Below are positions 35,380 to 46,749 of a DNA stretch of 64,000 nt, one piece after another. The number at the start of each line of letters is the position of its first letter. Position 1 is the first letter of the stretch. The notes below the pieces were generated by a model. It did no database searches, had not been told where the DNA came from, and saw only the letters and a program-made list of their open reading frames with translations. The stretch covers positions 31,522,882 to 31,586,881 of the forward strand of contig JAAONU010000006.1 in assembly GCA_012932295.1 (NCBI GenBank), read 5' to 3'. Source of the DNA: Cyclina sinensis. Lineage: Eukaryota > Mollusca > Bivalvia > Venerida > Veneridae. Both the position numbers and the translations under genes were made by a program.

Positions 35380-36070
35380 GATTTAAGGGCTAGCGCATAG
35401 AAGTGTCTGTGGTGATTTGGCTTGTTATCAAACTTGGTAAGGATATTATAGACACCAATGATTCCACAAAGTTCAAACATTTATGAAGATCAACGAACAA
35501 CTGTTTCACTAAGAGCAGAGACCAATTTGGCATATTTTGTAAAAATTAAGAGCCGTAAGTCTGAAGTGTGTAGCGCGATATGGCTGGTTATCAAACTTGG
35601 TCAAGATATTATTATAAACATTTTCCCTTAAGAGTCATGAAGATCAGACAATCACTGTTTGAGTTAGAGAGCAAACAAGGCGAATTTGCCATATTTTGTA
35701 CAAATAAAGGGCCATTAATCTGAGGTTGTTAAAGCGATTTGGCTGATTATCGGACTTGGCCAAGATATTAAGCCCATAAACTTTTTCCCCAAGTTTCATG
35801 AAGACTCGAGAACAACTGTTTGAATAAAAGAGTGAACAAGGCAAATTTGCCTTTTTTGTACAAATAAAGGGCCATAACTCTGAGGTGGCTGAAGTGATTT
35901 GGCTGGTTATCGAACTTGGCCGAGATATTTTGCCCATAAACATTTTCTCCAAGTTTCATGAAGATCGGACAACAACAATTTGATTTAGAGAGCGGACATC
36001 ATTGTGGACGCCACCCGGACGCCATGGGTGTTCCCATAATACGGACCATCTTTGACGGTCATATAAAAAT
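35380..36070 (+). repeat. Tandem-core element, ~175-bp units, four copies
   Basis: Units with 'gatttggctggttatcgaac', 'cataaacattttctccaagt', 'ttcatgaagatcggacaac' and 'acaaataaagggccataact'. The end is 'gtggacgccacccggacgcc' followed by 'gacggtcatataaaa'. Minus-strand open frames across it repeat the same peptides and are artefacts. Confidence 0.82.
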
Positions 36071-36224
36071 GCAACTGAATTCATGCTGCCCATGTACCAT
36101 CATGCAAATAAATTAAAATTCTTCAAAGTCACTGAGCATTAACAGTAAATTCTTCAAAACAGGTGGACCTAGAATCTAGACCAGTTCAACAATTTTAAGC
36201 AATCAAGGTAGATCAGTATGGAGA

Positions 36225-37330
36225 CAAGAGGGCCATGATGGCTCTGGATTGCTCACTCAAGTTCTTTATCTGTGGGTTTGCTGTTAGGCAGTACTACATT
36301 TTCTAATTGAAGTTTTGTAGGGGCCTACAAACCAAATACCTCAAATATCAATCAAAAAATAAAGGCTCTATGACAGAAAGTAGAACAATCAATATAAGCT
36401 GCATTGACCTTGACCTTGACCCAGTGATCTCAAATCCCACCTTAAGGTAGAGGTCCATGCAAGGAACCTACAAACCAAATATCAAATCTGGTCTAAAAAT
36501 GAAGGTTCTATGAGATAAAGTAGACAAATCTATTTTTAACCTTGGTAACCTTAACCCCAGTTTCATGGAAGAGGTTCATGCAAGGTGTCTATATATCAAA
36601 TATTTAAAATATCAATCAATAAATAAAGGCTATATGACAAAAAGTAGAAAAACTATTTCTAGCCTTAGTGACCCTGAACTTGACCCAGTGAACTAATATT
36701 CCAGCTAAAGGTAGAGGTCCATTTTGGTCTATAAATGAAGGTTCTATGAGGTAAAGTAAATAAATCTGTTTTCAGCCTCAGTGACCTCAACCCCATTTTA
36801 ATAGAAGAGGTTCATGCAAAGTCCAAATATTTAAAATATCAATCAATAAATAAAGGTTATATGATAACAAGAGCGATCAGTGATTACATGTGTTGTCTGA
36901 TGATAGCCAATTAGGCAGTTGTACTGAGTGCTGATTGGACAGTCTGTTGACCAAAACGCTTTTTTATTCAAGGGCCATAACTCAGTCAAAAATCATTAAA
37001 CCCAAAAACTTGTTAAATATGCCCAAGTACTTGAGGTACCAATCATTCCAGTAACATTTCATTCAGATTGCATTATTAGTATAAGAGAAGTATAGTCTGG
37101 ACAAACTTTAAAAATAAAAATCATTAAAGGGCCATTACTCTGGCAAAAATCATTGAACTGGAAAATGCCAAAGAAATACACAACTAGACTTGGTACTGAT
37201 CATTCCTGTAAAGTTTGGATAAAATTGCACCAGTAATTTTTGAGAAGTAGTCTGGACAAGTTTTGTGATGGACAGACAGAAAGACGACGAAGAAGTGATC
37301 TATTATGTGACAGCTACTTGTAGCATGTCA
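36225..37330 (+). repeat. Two adjoining dispersed elements ('caagagggccatgatggct' and 'caagagcgatcagtgattac')
   Basis: 36225-36868 has 'agaggtccatgcaaggaacc', 'accaaatatcaa' and 'aaaggctctatgacagaaag' units, a 3'-truncated member of the 56321 family. 36869-37330 begins 'caagagcgatcagtgattac', has two units with 'aagggccattactctggcaa' and 'attcctgtaaagtttggata', then 'gatggacagacagaaagacg' and ends 'gtagcaggcgacaaaaag'. Confidence 0.72.
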
Positions 37331-37411
37331 CAGCTACTGTGTAGCAGGCGACAAAAAGTTCATTAACAGGCCCAACTACCTTTTTTATCAAGGGCCATAA
37401 CTCAGCCAACC

Positions 37412-37481
37412 AGAGCCGGTCGAATCGGGTGATGCTCTCCGAATAGGTTTTGGACAGAGAAAAGTGTGTCCATAAAAAGGT
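37412..37481. repeat. Dispersed 'agccggtcgaatcgg' repeat terminus, copy 2
   Basis: Near-identical to 7222-7310: 'gagccggtcgaatcgggtga', 'tgctctccgaataggttttg', 'agtgtgtccataaa'. As at the first copy, family-A repeats and an EEP endonuclease remnant lie within 2 kb. Confidence 0.6.
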
Positions 37482-37549
37482 TACTTACATTTACACTGAA
37501 GATATCTGGCACATTGTGAATCCATGACAACTTTATATTACAGAATGAA

Positions 37550-38100
37550 AATGTACATCATGAAACATATTAAAAAACAAGTATGATAATTAAAGACAAT
37601 AAAAAGTATGAAAATTATCAAAGGGCAGTTACTCCAAAATAATGAAGCAAAGAGGTATGGTTCTTTTGCAAAGCACTTCAACACTATGAGATTTATGCAC
37701 CTGTGAAGTTTCAAGTCAGTAGTTTTCATACTGTTGGGGTTACACTGTGGACAAAAAACAAGTATGAAAAATTATAAAGGACAGTAACTCAAAAAATATG
37801 AAGCGGAGAGTTGTGGATTTTATGCACTGCGCTTCTACTCAATAAGATCTTCTACCTACCAGGTTTCTTGTTGATACCTCTTGTAGTTGTAGAGTTATGT
37901 CCCGGACAAAGTTCCATGTGTAAAAAAGAAAAAAGGGCAATAACTCAAAAATTAGGCAAGGCAGAGTTACGGTTCTTCTACACTGCACTTCTACTCAATA
38001 AGATCTATCTACCTACAAGGTTTCTTGTTGATACCTCTTGTAGTTGCAGAATTATGTCTCGGACAAAGTTCAAAGTTTAAAAATGAACAAATGGCAACTA
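37550..38100 (+). repeat. 'agggcaataactcaaaaatt' family, three tandem units
   Basis: Three ~155-bp units of the 8241-8480 family with 'gcactgcacttctactcaat', 'aagatctatctacctacaag' and 'gtttcttgttgatacctctt'. The third ends 'aaatgaacaaatggcaacta' directly before 'acaagaaacatcgcaatgtg'. Confidence 0.8.
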
Positions 38101-40130
38101 AACAAGAAACATCGCAATGTGATAAAACCAGGTTTTCAACATCAGTGTTTCACAGATGCTTTGTCATCAAGTGCCATGGTGCATATTGTGAGCATTTGTT
38201 TTTATTAAAATGTTTTTTGGTGGAATTATGGACTTTTTAATTTTTTACATGTATTATAAATAGATGAACATTAATTTATATCTTTCATAGTTCTACAGAT
38301 CTGAAATGCTTATTGTATCTAATTATATGCACATTATTGCAAACAACGAAGTTAGGTACAAATTAATTTTATTCATAATACTAATCTATTCATTCGATTA
38401 TAGTATAATATTATTATAATGTTGCTTGTCATTTTGGTTGCTTTTCACATTTCACTGTTTATTATTTAATATATACATTTATCATTGCTCTATGATGGGG
38501 AGTGCCTTCGACCGACACCCACATACTGAAAAAGGAGATAAAAAATCAAAATCTTTTTAAAAAGGGGTATAAAAGGTTTGATATAAATCATAAAAAATAA
38601 ATCTTACTTATTTCTTATTATAACCTTAATCCAAGAATGAAATCTACGTGATCTTATGGTCACTCCAGTATCTTTCTAATACACCTGTCTTCTAGCTGGT
38701 TTCTGTGGTGTAAATGTGATGAATGATAATCTGTGGTCCCCATGCATAGAGCTGGTATAGCATTAGTTTCGTTCTTCAAGAAATCATACAGTTTTTTTGA
38801 GAGATGAAGCTGGTCAATGTTCATGTCACCAACAATGACTAATGGCACATTCTGCTGATGTAGTTTTTCGACAGCAGTACATAATTATTTTGTTGATATT
38901 TCCAGGTGGATTACAGTTGACAGAGATAACTTCATAGAGTTTATTGCACTTATAAAGCACCACACTTGTACCTTCTATTCCCAATTCTTTTGTGTGAGTA
39001 CTGGACAGAATTGCTAGTCCTTGTTTCACATAGATAAATTTCCTGGAATGTGGTCGATTTTGGTTATCGTCAGTACAGACAAACAGGACCCTGAAAGTCT
39101 CCCATTGAATAGTGTTCCTTTGAGTCAGTTTTTTTTACCCATGTTTCTTGCACAACTATAATATTATAATTCACAAGTCTTTCATCTTTTCGATAGTGTT
39201 CAATGTTGTTATGAAGTGATCTTGCATTATGGCATATTATTGTGAGTTCTGACTCAGAAATATTTGTTGTTTTCCGTACCAAGCAAATCAAGCTGGAGCT
39301 ATCAGTAACAGTGATTAATCCCTATAATATGTCTTTGATCATAACTAAAAAATCTAGGCTGAAAAATGAATATATGGAAAAAAACAAAGGGCCATAATAA
39401 GGTAAAAAATAATCGAATCACAAAACCTCAACAATATGCACCTGAGGGCACTTGATGACAAAGCTTTTGTGAAAGTTTTGTCAAAATCCTTTGAGAAAAT
39501 TAGGAGGAGTTGCGCACAGATGAAACTGTTCACTATATATTCCATATTAGGAAAAAAAAACAAAGGGCCATAATTAGGTGAAAAATTATCAAATCACAAA
39601 ACCCCGACAACATGCGCCAGGGCACTTGATGTCAAAGCTTCTGTGAAAGTTTCGTCAAAATCCCTTGAGAAATGAAGGAGGAGTTGCGCACAGACGAAAT
39701 TGTTCACTATATATTCCACACAAGGAAAGAAAACAAAGGGCCATTATAAGGTGAAAAATTATCAAATCACAAAACCCCGAAAATATGCGCCAGGGCACTT
39801 GATGACAAAGCTTCTTTGAAAGTTTCGTCAAAATCCCTTGAGAAATGTAGGAGGAGTTGCGCATAGATGAAATTGTTCACTATACATTCCATATTAGGAA
39901 AAAAACAAAGGGCCATAATTAGGTGAAAAAGTTTTGAATCACAAAACCCCGACAACATGCGCCAGGGCACTTGATGACAAAACTTCTGTGAAAGTTTGGT
40001 CAAAATCCCTTGAGAAATGTAGGAATACAGGAGGAGTTGCCCACAGAAGAAATTGTTTACGCCCACAGGCCCGCCGACATACCTCAATCTAATAACCAGT
40101 TTTTTCTTCGGAAAACCTGGTTTAAAATAG
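38101..40130 (+). repeat. Hairpin-ended dispersed element with ~180-bp core units
   Basis: Starts 'aacaagaaacatcgcaatgt' + 'gataaaaccaggttttcaac' and ends 'cctcaatctaataaccagtt' + 'ttttcttcggaaaacctggt', the same ends as the 26558 element. The core at 39360-40050 has four units ('gggccataattaggtgaaaa', 'aatcacaaaaccccgacaac', 'aagttttgtcaaaatccctt', 'aggaggagttgcgcacaga'). A minus-strand EEP coding remnant lies between the start and the core. Confidence 0.75.
38640..39291 (-). pseudogene. Second EEP endonuclease remnant (Helentron-type)
   Basis: Three minus-strand frames: SELTIICHNARSLHNNIEHY with NIIVVQETWV (39291-39070), KQGLAILSSTHTKELGI with YEVISVNCNPPGNINKIIMY (39029-38826), and PLVIVGDMNIDQLHLSKKLY (38848-38660). 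CHNARSL...QETW...VxGDMNID is the EEP nuclease core of Helentrons, also used by LINEs. The downstream SDH motif region is degraded ('tatggtcactccagtatct'). No helicase or RT lies beside it, so the element type is inferred from similarity to the 7398-8240 remnant. Confidence 0.65.
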
Positions 40131-40300
40131 GCAATGTAGAGTTATCGTTCTGCACTGCACTTCTACTCAATAAGATCTAACTACCTAAACAGTTTTTTAT
40201 TCATATTTGTTGTAATTCAGATATATGTCCCGGACAAGTAAAAATACGGACGGACGGACGGACAAAGCGGTGACTATATGCTCTCCCTTCTGGAAGCATA
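40131..40300 (+). repeat. Single family-A unit with cggacggacggac tail
   Basis: Contains 'ctgcacttctactcaataag', 'gatatatgtcccggacaagt' and 'acggacggacggacaaagcg', and ends 'ccttctggaagcataaaaa'. Confidence 0.7.
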
Positions 40301-40429
40301 AAAATCATTCAACCAAAAAACACGTTAAATATGCCCAAACACTTGAGATACTAACCATTCCTGTAACATTTCACTCAGATTGCATTAGTAGTATAAGAGA
40401 AGTAGTCCAGACAAACTTTAAAAATAACA

Positions 40430-41998
40430 AGACATGCCAAGGGCAGAATGTCGAGCCCGCTCATCTTAATTCAAATCTGAACCTATAATTTTCGTATCAA
40501 GTGGAAAGATGTATACATAGGTGAGATGTGCGCAACACATCCTCTTTATACCCAAGGCAAAATCTTGACATTGCAGTGATATTGTAGAAGTTACGCTCCG
40601 GACTCGGGTTTTGAGTTGACCCTCCAATTAGGACCTTGACCTTTGAGCGGCCAACCTGGATTTTGCGTGTGACACACCACCCCATCACGGTGAACATTTG
40701 TATCAAAATATTTTGTAATCCTTCAAATAATGAGCAAGATATAGACAAGACAAATCTAGACGGACGCTAGGACTGACGGACGCACATAAAGCGCCAAAAG
40801 TGAAAAGCACTGACTAAGTCGACCTCACCACAAGCGGGCTCAACAATTTCGAAATCCTCTGACCACTAAGCATAATACTTCAAAATGTAAGCAAGATACA
40901 ACACCAACAAACAAATTTTAATATTTTTATTTGACCTTTTACCTCTTGTGACCTTTACCTTGACCTTCATTTTGCGTGAGACAACTCAACTCAACATGGA
41001 AAAACATTTGTGCTAAGTTATATAAAATGTATCCATGTATATAGACGTTATACTCGCAAATGATTTTATTTTGTTATTTGACCTTTGACCCCCAAATGTG
41101 ACTTTGACCTTTGCCACAGACACCTGAATTTTTCAAATCCTCTGACCACTAAGCATAAAACTTCAAAACATAAGCAAGATACAACACCAACAAACAATTT
41201 TTTTTAGTTTTATTTGACCTTTTACCTCTTCTGTCCTTTACCTTGACCTTCATTTTGCGTGAGACAACTCAACTCAACATGGAAAACATTTGTGCTAAGT
41301 TATATTAAAATCCGTCCATGTATATAGAAGTTATACTTGCAAATGATTTTATTTTGTTATTTGACCTTTGACCCCTTTGCCACAGACACCTGAATTTTTT
41401 CAAATCCTCTGACCACTAAGCATAATACTTCAAACAGAAGCAAGATACAGCGCCAACAAACAAATTTTAATATCTTTATTTGACCTTTGACCTCTTGTGA
41501 CCTTGACCTTCATTTTGCATGAGACAACTTTATTTTGCATGGAGAACATTTGTGCTAAGTTATATTAAAATCCATCCATGTATATAGAAGCTATACTCGC
41601 AAATGAATGTTTTAATTTATTAGACTTCGACCCATAAGTGTGACCTTGATCTTTGCCACAGACACCTGAATTTTTTGCAAGACATTCCGCCTCACTATGG
41701 AGAATATTTATCACGAGTTACATTAAAATCCCTCCATGTATGTAGAAGTTACGCTACGGACACGAGTTTTGCACTGACCCCCAGAGTTTCCTTGACCTTT
41801 GATTGGCAGACCTGGGTTTTGTGTGCGACACATCACCCCATCATGGTGAACATTTGTACAAAATTATTCTTTAATCCTTCAAAAGAATGAGCAAGATATA
41901 GACCGGACAAATCTGGACGGATGCACAGACGCACAAACACCAAAATTATACGGCACAATTGGCGACTAAGTGGAGCTCACCGCAAGCGTGCTCGACAA
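40430..41998 (+). repeat. 'gtcgagcccgct' TIR elements with DR1-like cores (two in series)
   Basis: The first, 40430-40846, starts 'atgtcgagcccgctcatctt' and ends 'ccacaagcgggctcaacaa', giving complementary ends. It is followed to 41998 by three ~260-bp units ('cctctgaccactaagcataa', 'gcaagatacaacaccaacaa', 'gacctttgaccccc', 'attttgcgtgagacaactca'), ending 'caccgcaagcgtgctcgaca'. The unit end 'ggaccaggacaaatctggac'-like sequences precede 'gacgcacaaacac'. Confidence 0.72.
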
Positions 41999-42340
41999 AA
42001 ATCATTAAAGGGCCATAACTCATACAAAAATTACTGAACTGGAAAATGCTGAGGATATGCACAACTAGACTTGGTACTGATCATTTCTGTAAAGTTTGGA
42101 TGAAGCCTGTACATTCTGAGGAGTAGTCCGGACAAGTTTTGTGACGGATGGACAGACAGACAGATAGAGAGACAGAGAAGTGATCCCTATATGTGGCGGC
42201 TACTTTGTAGCAGGCGACACAAAAATGGCTGAATGGTTTTGGAGGAGATGTTATTGAAGAAAATCTATTTTTAGCTCTAGTGGCAATTTTGTGCAATGGA
42301 GTGGAACTGTTTGAGCAATTTTAAGGTGAGCTAAAAATAA
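41999..42340 (+). repeat. Fragments of two dispersed families
   Basis: 41999-42228 matches the end of the 36869-37330 element ('actggaaaatgctgaggata', 'gacggatggacagacagac', 'gtagcaggcgacac'). 42229-42340 is a short piece of the 21398 family ('ggttttggaggagatgttat' ... 'aggtgagctaaaaat'). Confidence 0.65.
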
Positions 42341-42644
42341 GAGAACCCGTCAAACTTAAATAATCTACATGTATTTAAGAAAGAATGCATTTAAACCTAA
42401 TCTGTTGCCCAGCAAGCCAGGGACATCCTCATAATACTAATGATCTCTTCAGTGGAATGCCTATCATAAAACATCTCTTATGCATTCAGGAATACTCAGA
42501 TTAAAAATGTGTGCAATAACACACTTTTGTAGAAATTATTAGAGAGTGGGAGGCTCAAAGTTTCAAACCATCCTCAGAGCCTATTTGGGCACATGGTTTT
42601 ATTAAATATCCAGTTTCACAAAGATAAAAAGAAAACTACTAAAA

Positions 42645-44190
42645 TGACAGGATTAATGAATGTTTTACAACTTTTCTTCTATTAGGCATCTAAATTTATA
42701 ACAGACAATCGAAATTTGTTATGTTTGTAAAAATTCAATCTGCCAAAGGTCTCATGACAACCTACTTTACTTTTGCTAATTTGCATTTAGCTGATGTACC
42801 AAGTAGGAGAAACTGTTGGTGGTTTCCTGCAGATTTGTAGACATATAGAGGATATTTGATTTTTCCAGTGTCTTACTCGTGAAATAAATTTCGATCACAC
42901 ACTGAAAAAAAATCAAATATTCTATTTATTTCATGCTTTTCAGTGTTATTTCGGAAAAAAAGGTAAAACAGTGATAACATGAACATCTTATCCACCTGTG
43001 ATGCACCCAAATATTTACTATGTCTGCACTTTCGAGACACTATTCAAAGTAGTTCCAAGAAATTTGATAAAAAATAATGAAAATCTGGGCTTTCAGTGTT
43101 TATTTCTTCACTCATAAGCACAAAAATAACATTATAACAAAACATTTTTAATATTTATTCAATCTAACGAGATATTACAGAAACTGCAAATACATCAATG
43201 AAATATATTCCTCCGCGTCAGAACATGACGCAAAATTGAAACGTCCGCCATATTGTTTACAGTTTCTTTAACAGTAAAATCGCGTTCTGGTCCATTAGGC
43301 TCTTTAAACGATAACTGAACAAAATAAAAAGTGTTTTCATATTCATCTGGATTTAATTAAGTGTTTTATTAAAAATTCAATCAATGTCATCTGATTCTAT
43401 CATGCGGATACATTTATATGCCGGTCGAAATGTGTTTCTTTGTAATTGGGGTGCAGTGAGGGGAATAAGTAGTCCGGCACAGTGAAAATTATATTTTGTA
43501 AATTTCACTAGCAGTTTATTAGAACATTATCATCTGATATTTTATAATAAAGCACTGGAAAGCATGAAATAAAGGGTTTTATTATACCTCACGTAAACTT
43601 TTTACTATATAGCCTAATGTGATGTCACATGGTGTTATTTTGATCTACATGTATCATCCTGGAAATGAATATCACCCGGTCAACAATTTTTTGCAATATT
43701 CCCTTAGGCTGAGTAATCTAAATAGACTTAAAAAACACTATGTTCTAATTCTCTCCCCTGGCCGCTCTGCTCTGCGTGCCTAAGACGCTTGCAATGTGTA
43801 CTACTGGGAAAAGAATTTATTCTCCATGACTGACTATTGTGAGGCTCCAAGGGAATAATCATCCCTGAAGCTCGGCTTCATCCTGTTTGCATTGAGATAA
43901 TTCAGGATGAGGCGGGACAAAATTTTTCAACAAGCAAGTTATAACATTAAACCTTGTGGCTGATGCGACAGGTTTAAAAATACTAAAATGACAGGATTAA
44001 TGTATGTGTTACAACTTTTCTTCTAGTAGGCATCTAAATTTATAACAGACATTGGAAACTTGTTATGTTTGTAAAATTTCAATCTGACAAAGGTCTCATG
44101 ACAAGCTGCGTTACTTATGCTAATTTGCATTTAGCTGATGTACCAAGTAAGTGAAACTGTTGACGTTTCCTACAGATCTGTAGATATGGG
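42645..44190 (+). repeat. ~205-bp direct repeats flanking a ~1.1-kb MITE-bearing segment
   Basis: 42645-42849 and 43983-44190 are ~90% alike ('catctaaatttataacagac', 'gctaatttgcatttagctga', 'tgtaccaagta'). Between them a probable MITE runs ~42890-43570, its left end 'tttatttcatgcttttcagt' resembling the reverse complement of 'cactggaaagcatgaaataa' at the right. The remainder is unassigned. This lies in the intron just downstream of the TM1 exon. Confidence 0.6.
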
Positions 44191-44229
44191 GTTGCATTAA
44201 GCATTGAATAATGAGAATGGTAAAGGTAC

Positions 44230-44457
44230 CTGCTCTGTGTCAGCCTTATCCTTCTGCCTGGCCCAGTGGACAAGAAAAAGGTAAATCATCCAAACCACAA
44301 TAACCACGGTGACCACTACAGGATTTTCGAAAAATGTGATGAACAATTTCACATCAAGAGGGTCAATGAAAGATGGAGCGACCAACACAGATTTGGAAAA
44401 AGATGTAAGGTGATTGGAAACACACTGAACAGAATCACCATGGCTTTTGTCCAAAAT
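44230..44457 (-). CDS. Polycystin-1-like exon: end of GPS motif and TM1
   Basis: 76 codons, phase 0 both sides. ILDKSHGDSVQCVSNHLTSF completes the GPS motif; His-Leu|Thr is the autoproteolysis site used in GAIN/GPS proteins. Then comes VAPSFIDPLDVKLFITFFE, TM1 NPVVVTVVIVVWMIYLFLVH and WARQKDKADTEQ leading to PLAT. The usual second Cys of the C-x-C pair is Ser (CVSNHLT). Acceptor 'gtatttcag', donor 'gtacct'. Confidence 0.93.
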
Positions 44458-44769
44458 CTGAAATACATATGGTATGACAAAGGGACAGAGTGAAAAACAG
44501 ACTTACTTTTCAAGGTAAGATTTGGAACTGAGATTGCAAAAGTAAGATAAAATGTGAATTTTTACTTACAAATAAAAGAACAGAAGGGCCATGATGATAA
44601 AACGCTTGAAATATCACATACATCATTTGAAGACAACTAATATGGTACAGACTTAATGCTTTAGAATCTGTTATGGTGAAGATATATGTGCCAATGCCAA
44701 TAAGCATAGTTAATATATCAGATTTATATGTTTTAGATTGAACTAAATGTACATGCTTATATGATTTAC

Positions 44770-45571
44770 CTGCAAACCCTCTGAAGACCATCTCTGCTCT
44801 CTTTCATCCCAAAATTCACATTTCAATGAGGACAATTGAAGAGGAAGTTTCAGACTCATATCCACTATGCAAGTGTCTAAAGATGTTTTTCCAAGGCAAC
44901 GTGGTTCCAGGTTTATCAAATCTTGTATAACACCAGTGTCTTTTGGGTCAACACTAACACCAAAATAAATTTTATGAGTATTCTCAATTTCTGTTAAATG
45001 TGACCTTGGAAAAATGTAAATCGTCTCAACATTTGTTACCACAGCTTGATTCTCGCAAGATGTTGTATTATAGGATACCATGTTCTGGCAGAAATAGAGA
45101 CAGTTGGCATAAATTTCGGTACATGTAACCGAATCGTTACAACACATATGGAGACAATCTTCACAGTACTTTGTTACATTTTCAGTAAGATTGGTGTAAA
45201 CATCAGCCACAGGTTTTACATAGTCTACACACTCAGTGTTCATATTTGCTCCCATAGAAAAAAAACAGAAGATTTCACAGTTTTCTAGAGTACCAGTGCA
45301 GTTAGTTTCCCCATCACAACACTGGTCCTGACAGTTCTGGCAGTATACAGCAGGACTGGGTGCTTCCGTGCATCCTATGGTCAAATTCAGTTTAAGTACA
45401 TCTTTACAGTAGTATAAACAATGTTCATAGATGCCTTCACACAAGTCATTTGTGTTGCAACAGTTTTCTGAACATGACTGACAGTATGCTGATGTTTTAT
45501 CCAACTTTGCCTCATCACTCTGAGATAATTTGCCATAGAAGTCTCGAATGATGTTAATGTCTTCAGGGAAT
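44770..45571 (-). CDS. Polycystin-1-like large exon: three 8-Cys repeats and GPS start
   Basis: Begins FPEDINIIRDFYGKLSQ (GAIN region), then three tandem cysteine repeats at 45483-45370, 45342-45229 and 45165-45055, each C-x2-C-x3-C-C-x5-C-x6-C-x3-C-x10/11-C. After these, ETIYIFPRSHLTEIENTHKI and LKCEFWDEREQRWSSEGLQ resume the GAIN/GPS fold. N-glycosylation sequons are frequent (NLT, NCT, NLT, NVT, NDS, NTT). The GPS keeps C-x-FWD and W but has GLQ where GC is usual. Acceptor 'ttttttcag', donor 'gtaaat'; the phase matches 45952 (split Arg codon) and 44457. I do not recognise the cysteine repeat as a named domain. Confidence 0.92.
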
Positions 45572-45951
45572 CTGAAAAAAAAGAGTTTTTTTTTTTTTAA
45601 TTTGAACTCGGACTATTTTTTTAATTAAAAAAATACCTGGTGTATGTGCAACTTAAAGGCCCAATTTCACATACAAAGATAAAATACACTAAAAAAACAC
45701 TATTTACATAATGTGATACCATGCTTCTAACATATTCCCATTATTTCAAATAGCAAAATACACCCAGACAATTGATGGAATACACATCAGCTGTGTGTCT
45801 CCACAAACTTTGATTTATGATTTTTTTTTTGAGGATGAATAATTCAGCACATTTTTTTTGTAAGTTAGACTGGTTCAGTGCAATATGACTTTGAACATTT
45901 TCTTATCTAATCTTTTGATATCTATGGCAAATCTCAAAAAACTGAACCTAC

Positions 45952-46186
45952 CTAAAGCCAGAGGCTAAGATGTTGTACAAATCAAATTTCTCAACCAGCC
46001 CAATGGAAAGCAGCACAGACCTTAAACCCTTCGGCAAAGACAATGTGAATGCTAAGACCTTTTCTCGCTCAACGGTGACTTCAAATGTTGCGGCACATGG
46101 TCGTTCCATAGTGGGATATAAGTTTACTACCCCATTGCTCTTTACAAGAGTTACAGGAATTGAAACCTCACCTACTACTGCACCAC
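45952..46186 (-). CDS. Polycystin-1-like exon: GAIN-region beta strands
   Basis: Encodes GAVVGEVSIPVTLVKSNGV, NLYPTMERPCAATFEVTVER and KVLAFTLSLPKGLRSVLLSI, ending KFDLYNILASGFR. Alternating hydrophobic strands and position between the NPYVW exon and the GPS exon fit the GAIN fold. Acceptor 'attcttcag', donor 'gtaggt'; phases match both neighbours. Confidence 0.88.
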
Positions 46187-46595
46187 CTGAAGAATGGAGG
46201 AAATTAATATGCATGAACCAGTGGGTAAAAATGTAAAATGTGAAGAGGAAATTATTACAGCAACACATTGATAATTAGGTCTAAACTCTAATTATACTTG
46301 AACACATAATGGTACATATGCAAAGCTTCAGATCAGTAAGAAGTAGCAACAACCTTCTAATATCATTTTGGGACAAGCTTACCTACAAAATGCACAGGGT
46401 GAATATATTGAAGTATTGAAAATATTTGTATGGCATATCATCAGCATCAATCTAACAGAACCAGAGACAAAGGTAAACCCAACATTTTTATATCTTACGC
46501 ATAGCATGAAGCACTGTTTTACTGATTGGTAAAAATCATCAAATGTACATCAAATGTACATTGAACTACTGATAGCCTGTTATAAAATTTCTTAC

Positions 46596-46749
46596 CATCA
46601 AAAGCAAGGTTTACTTTCACTGGTGAGGTAAGGTTTGAAATGTTCAAGACTTTGTTTTCTGCATCTTTCAGTTTTATTGATACGATGGGTGGCTGAATAG
46701 TTTTGGAGTTGTCTGCCCATACATAAGGGTTCTTTTTCATGTACACAAA
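46596..46749 (-). CDS. Polycystin-1-like exon: NPYVW segment
   Basis: Encodes FVYMKKNPYVWADNSKTIQ, PPIVSIKLKDAENKVLNIS and NLTSPVKVNLAFDG. NP(Y/F)xW followed by V.S..L......L...NLTxPV is the conserved block at the start of the GAIN region in polycystin-1 proteins. Acceptor 'ttctcttcag', donor 'gtaaga'. Confidence 0.9.

Noticed and set aside
35644..35959. Minus-strand frames with repeated 'LGEKVYG/LGENVYG' peptides
   Set aside because: Products of the ~175-bp tandem repeat, not a protein family.
45046..45288. Plus-strand frame with several cysteines
   Set aside because: Antisense shadow of the real cysteine-repeat exon, which has correct phases and domain context.
45970..46236. Plus-strand 88-codon frame
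   Set aside because: Antisense shadow of the GAIN exon.
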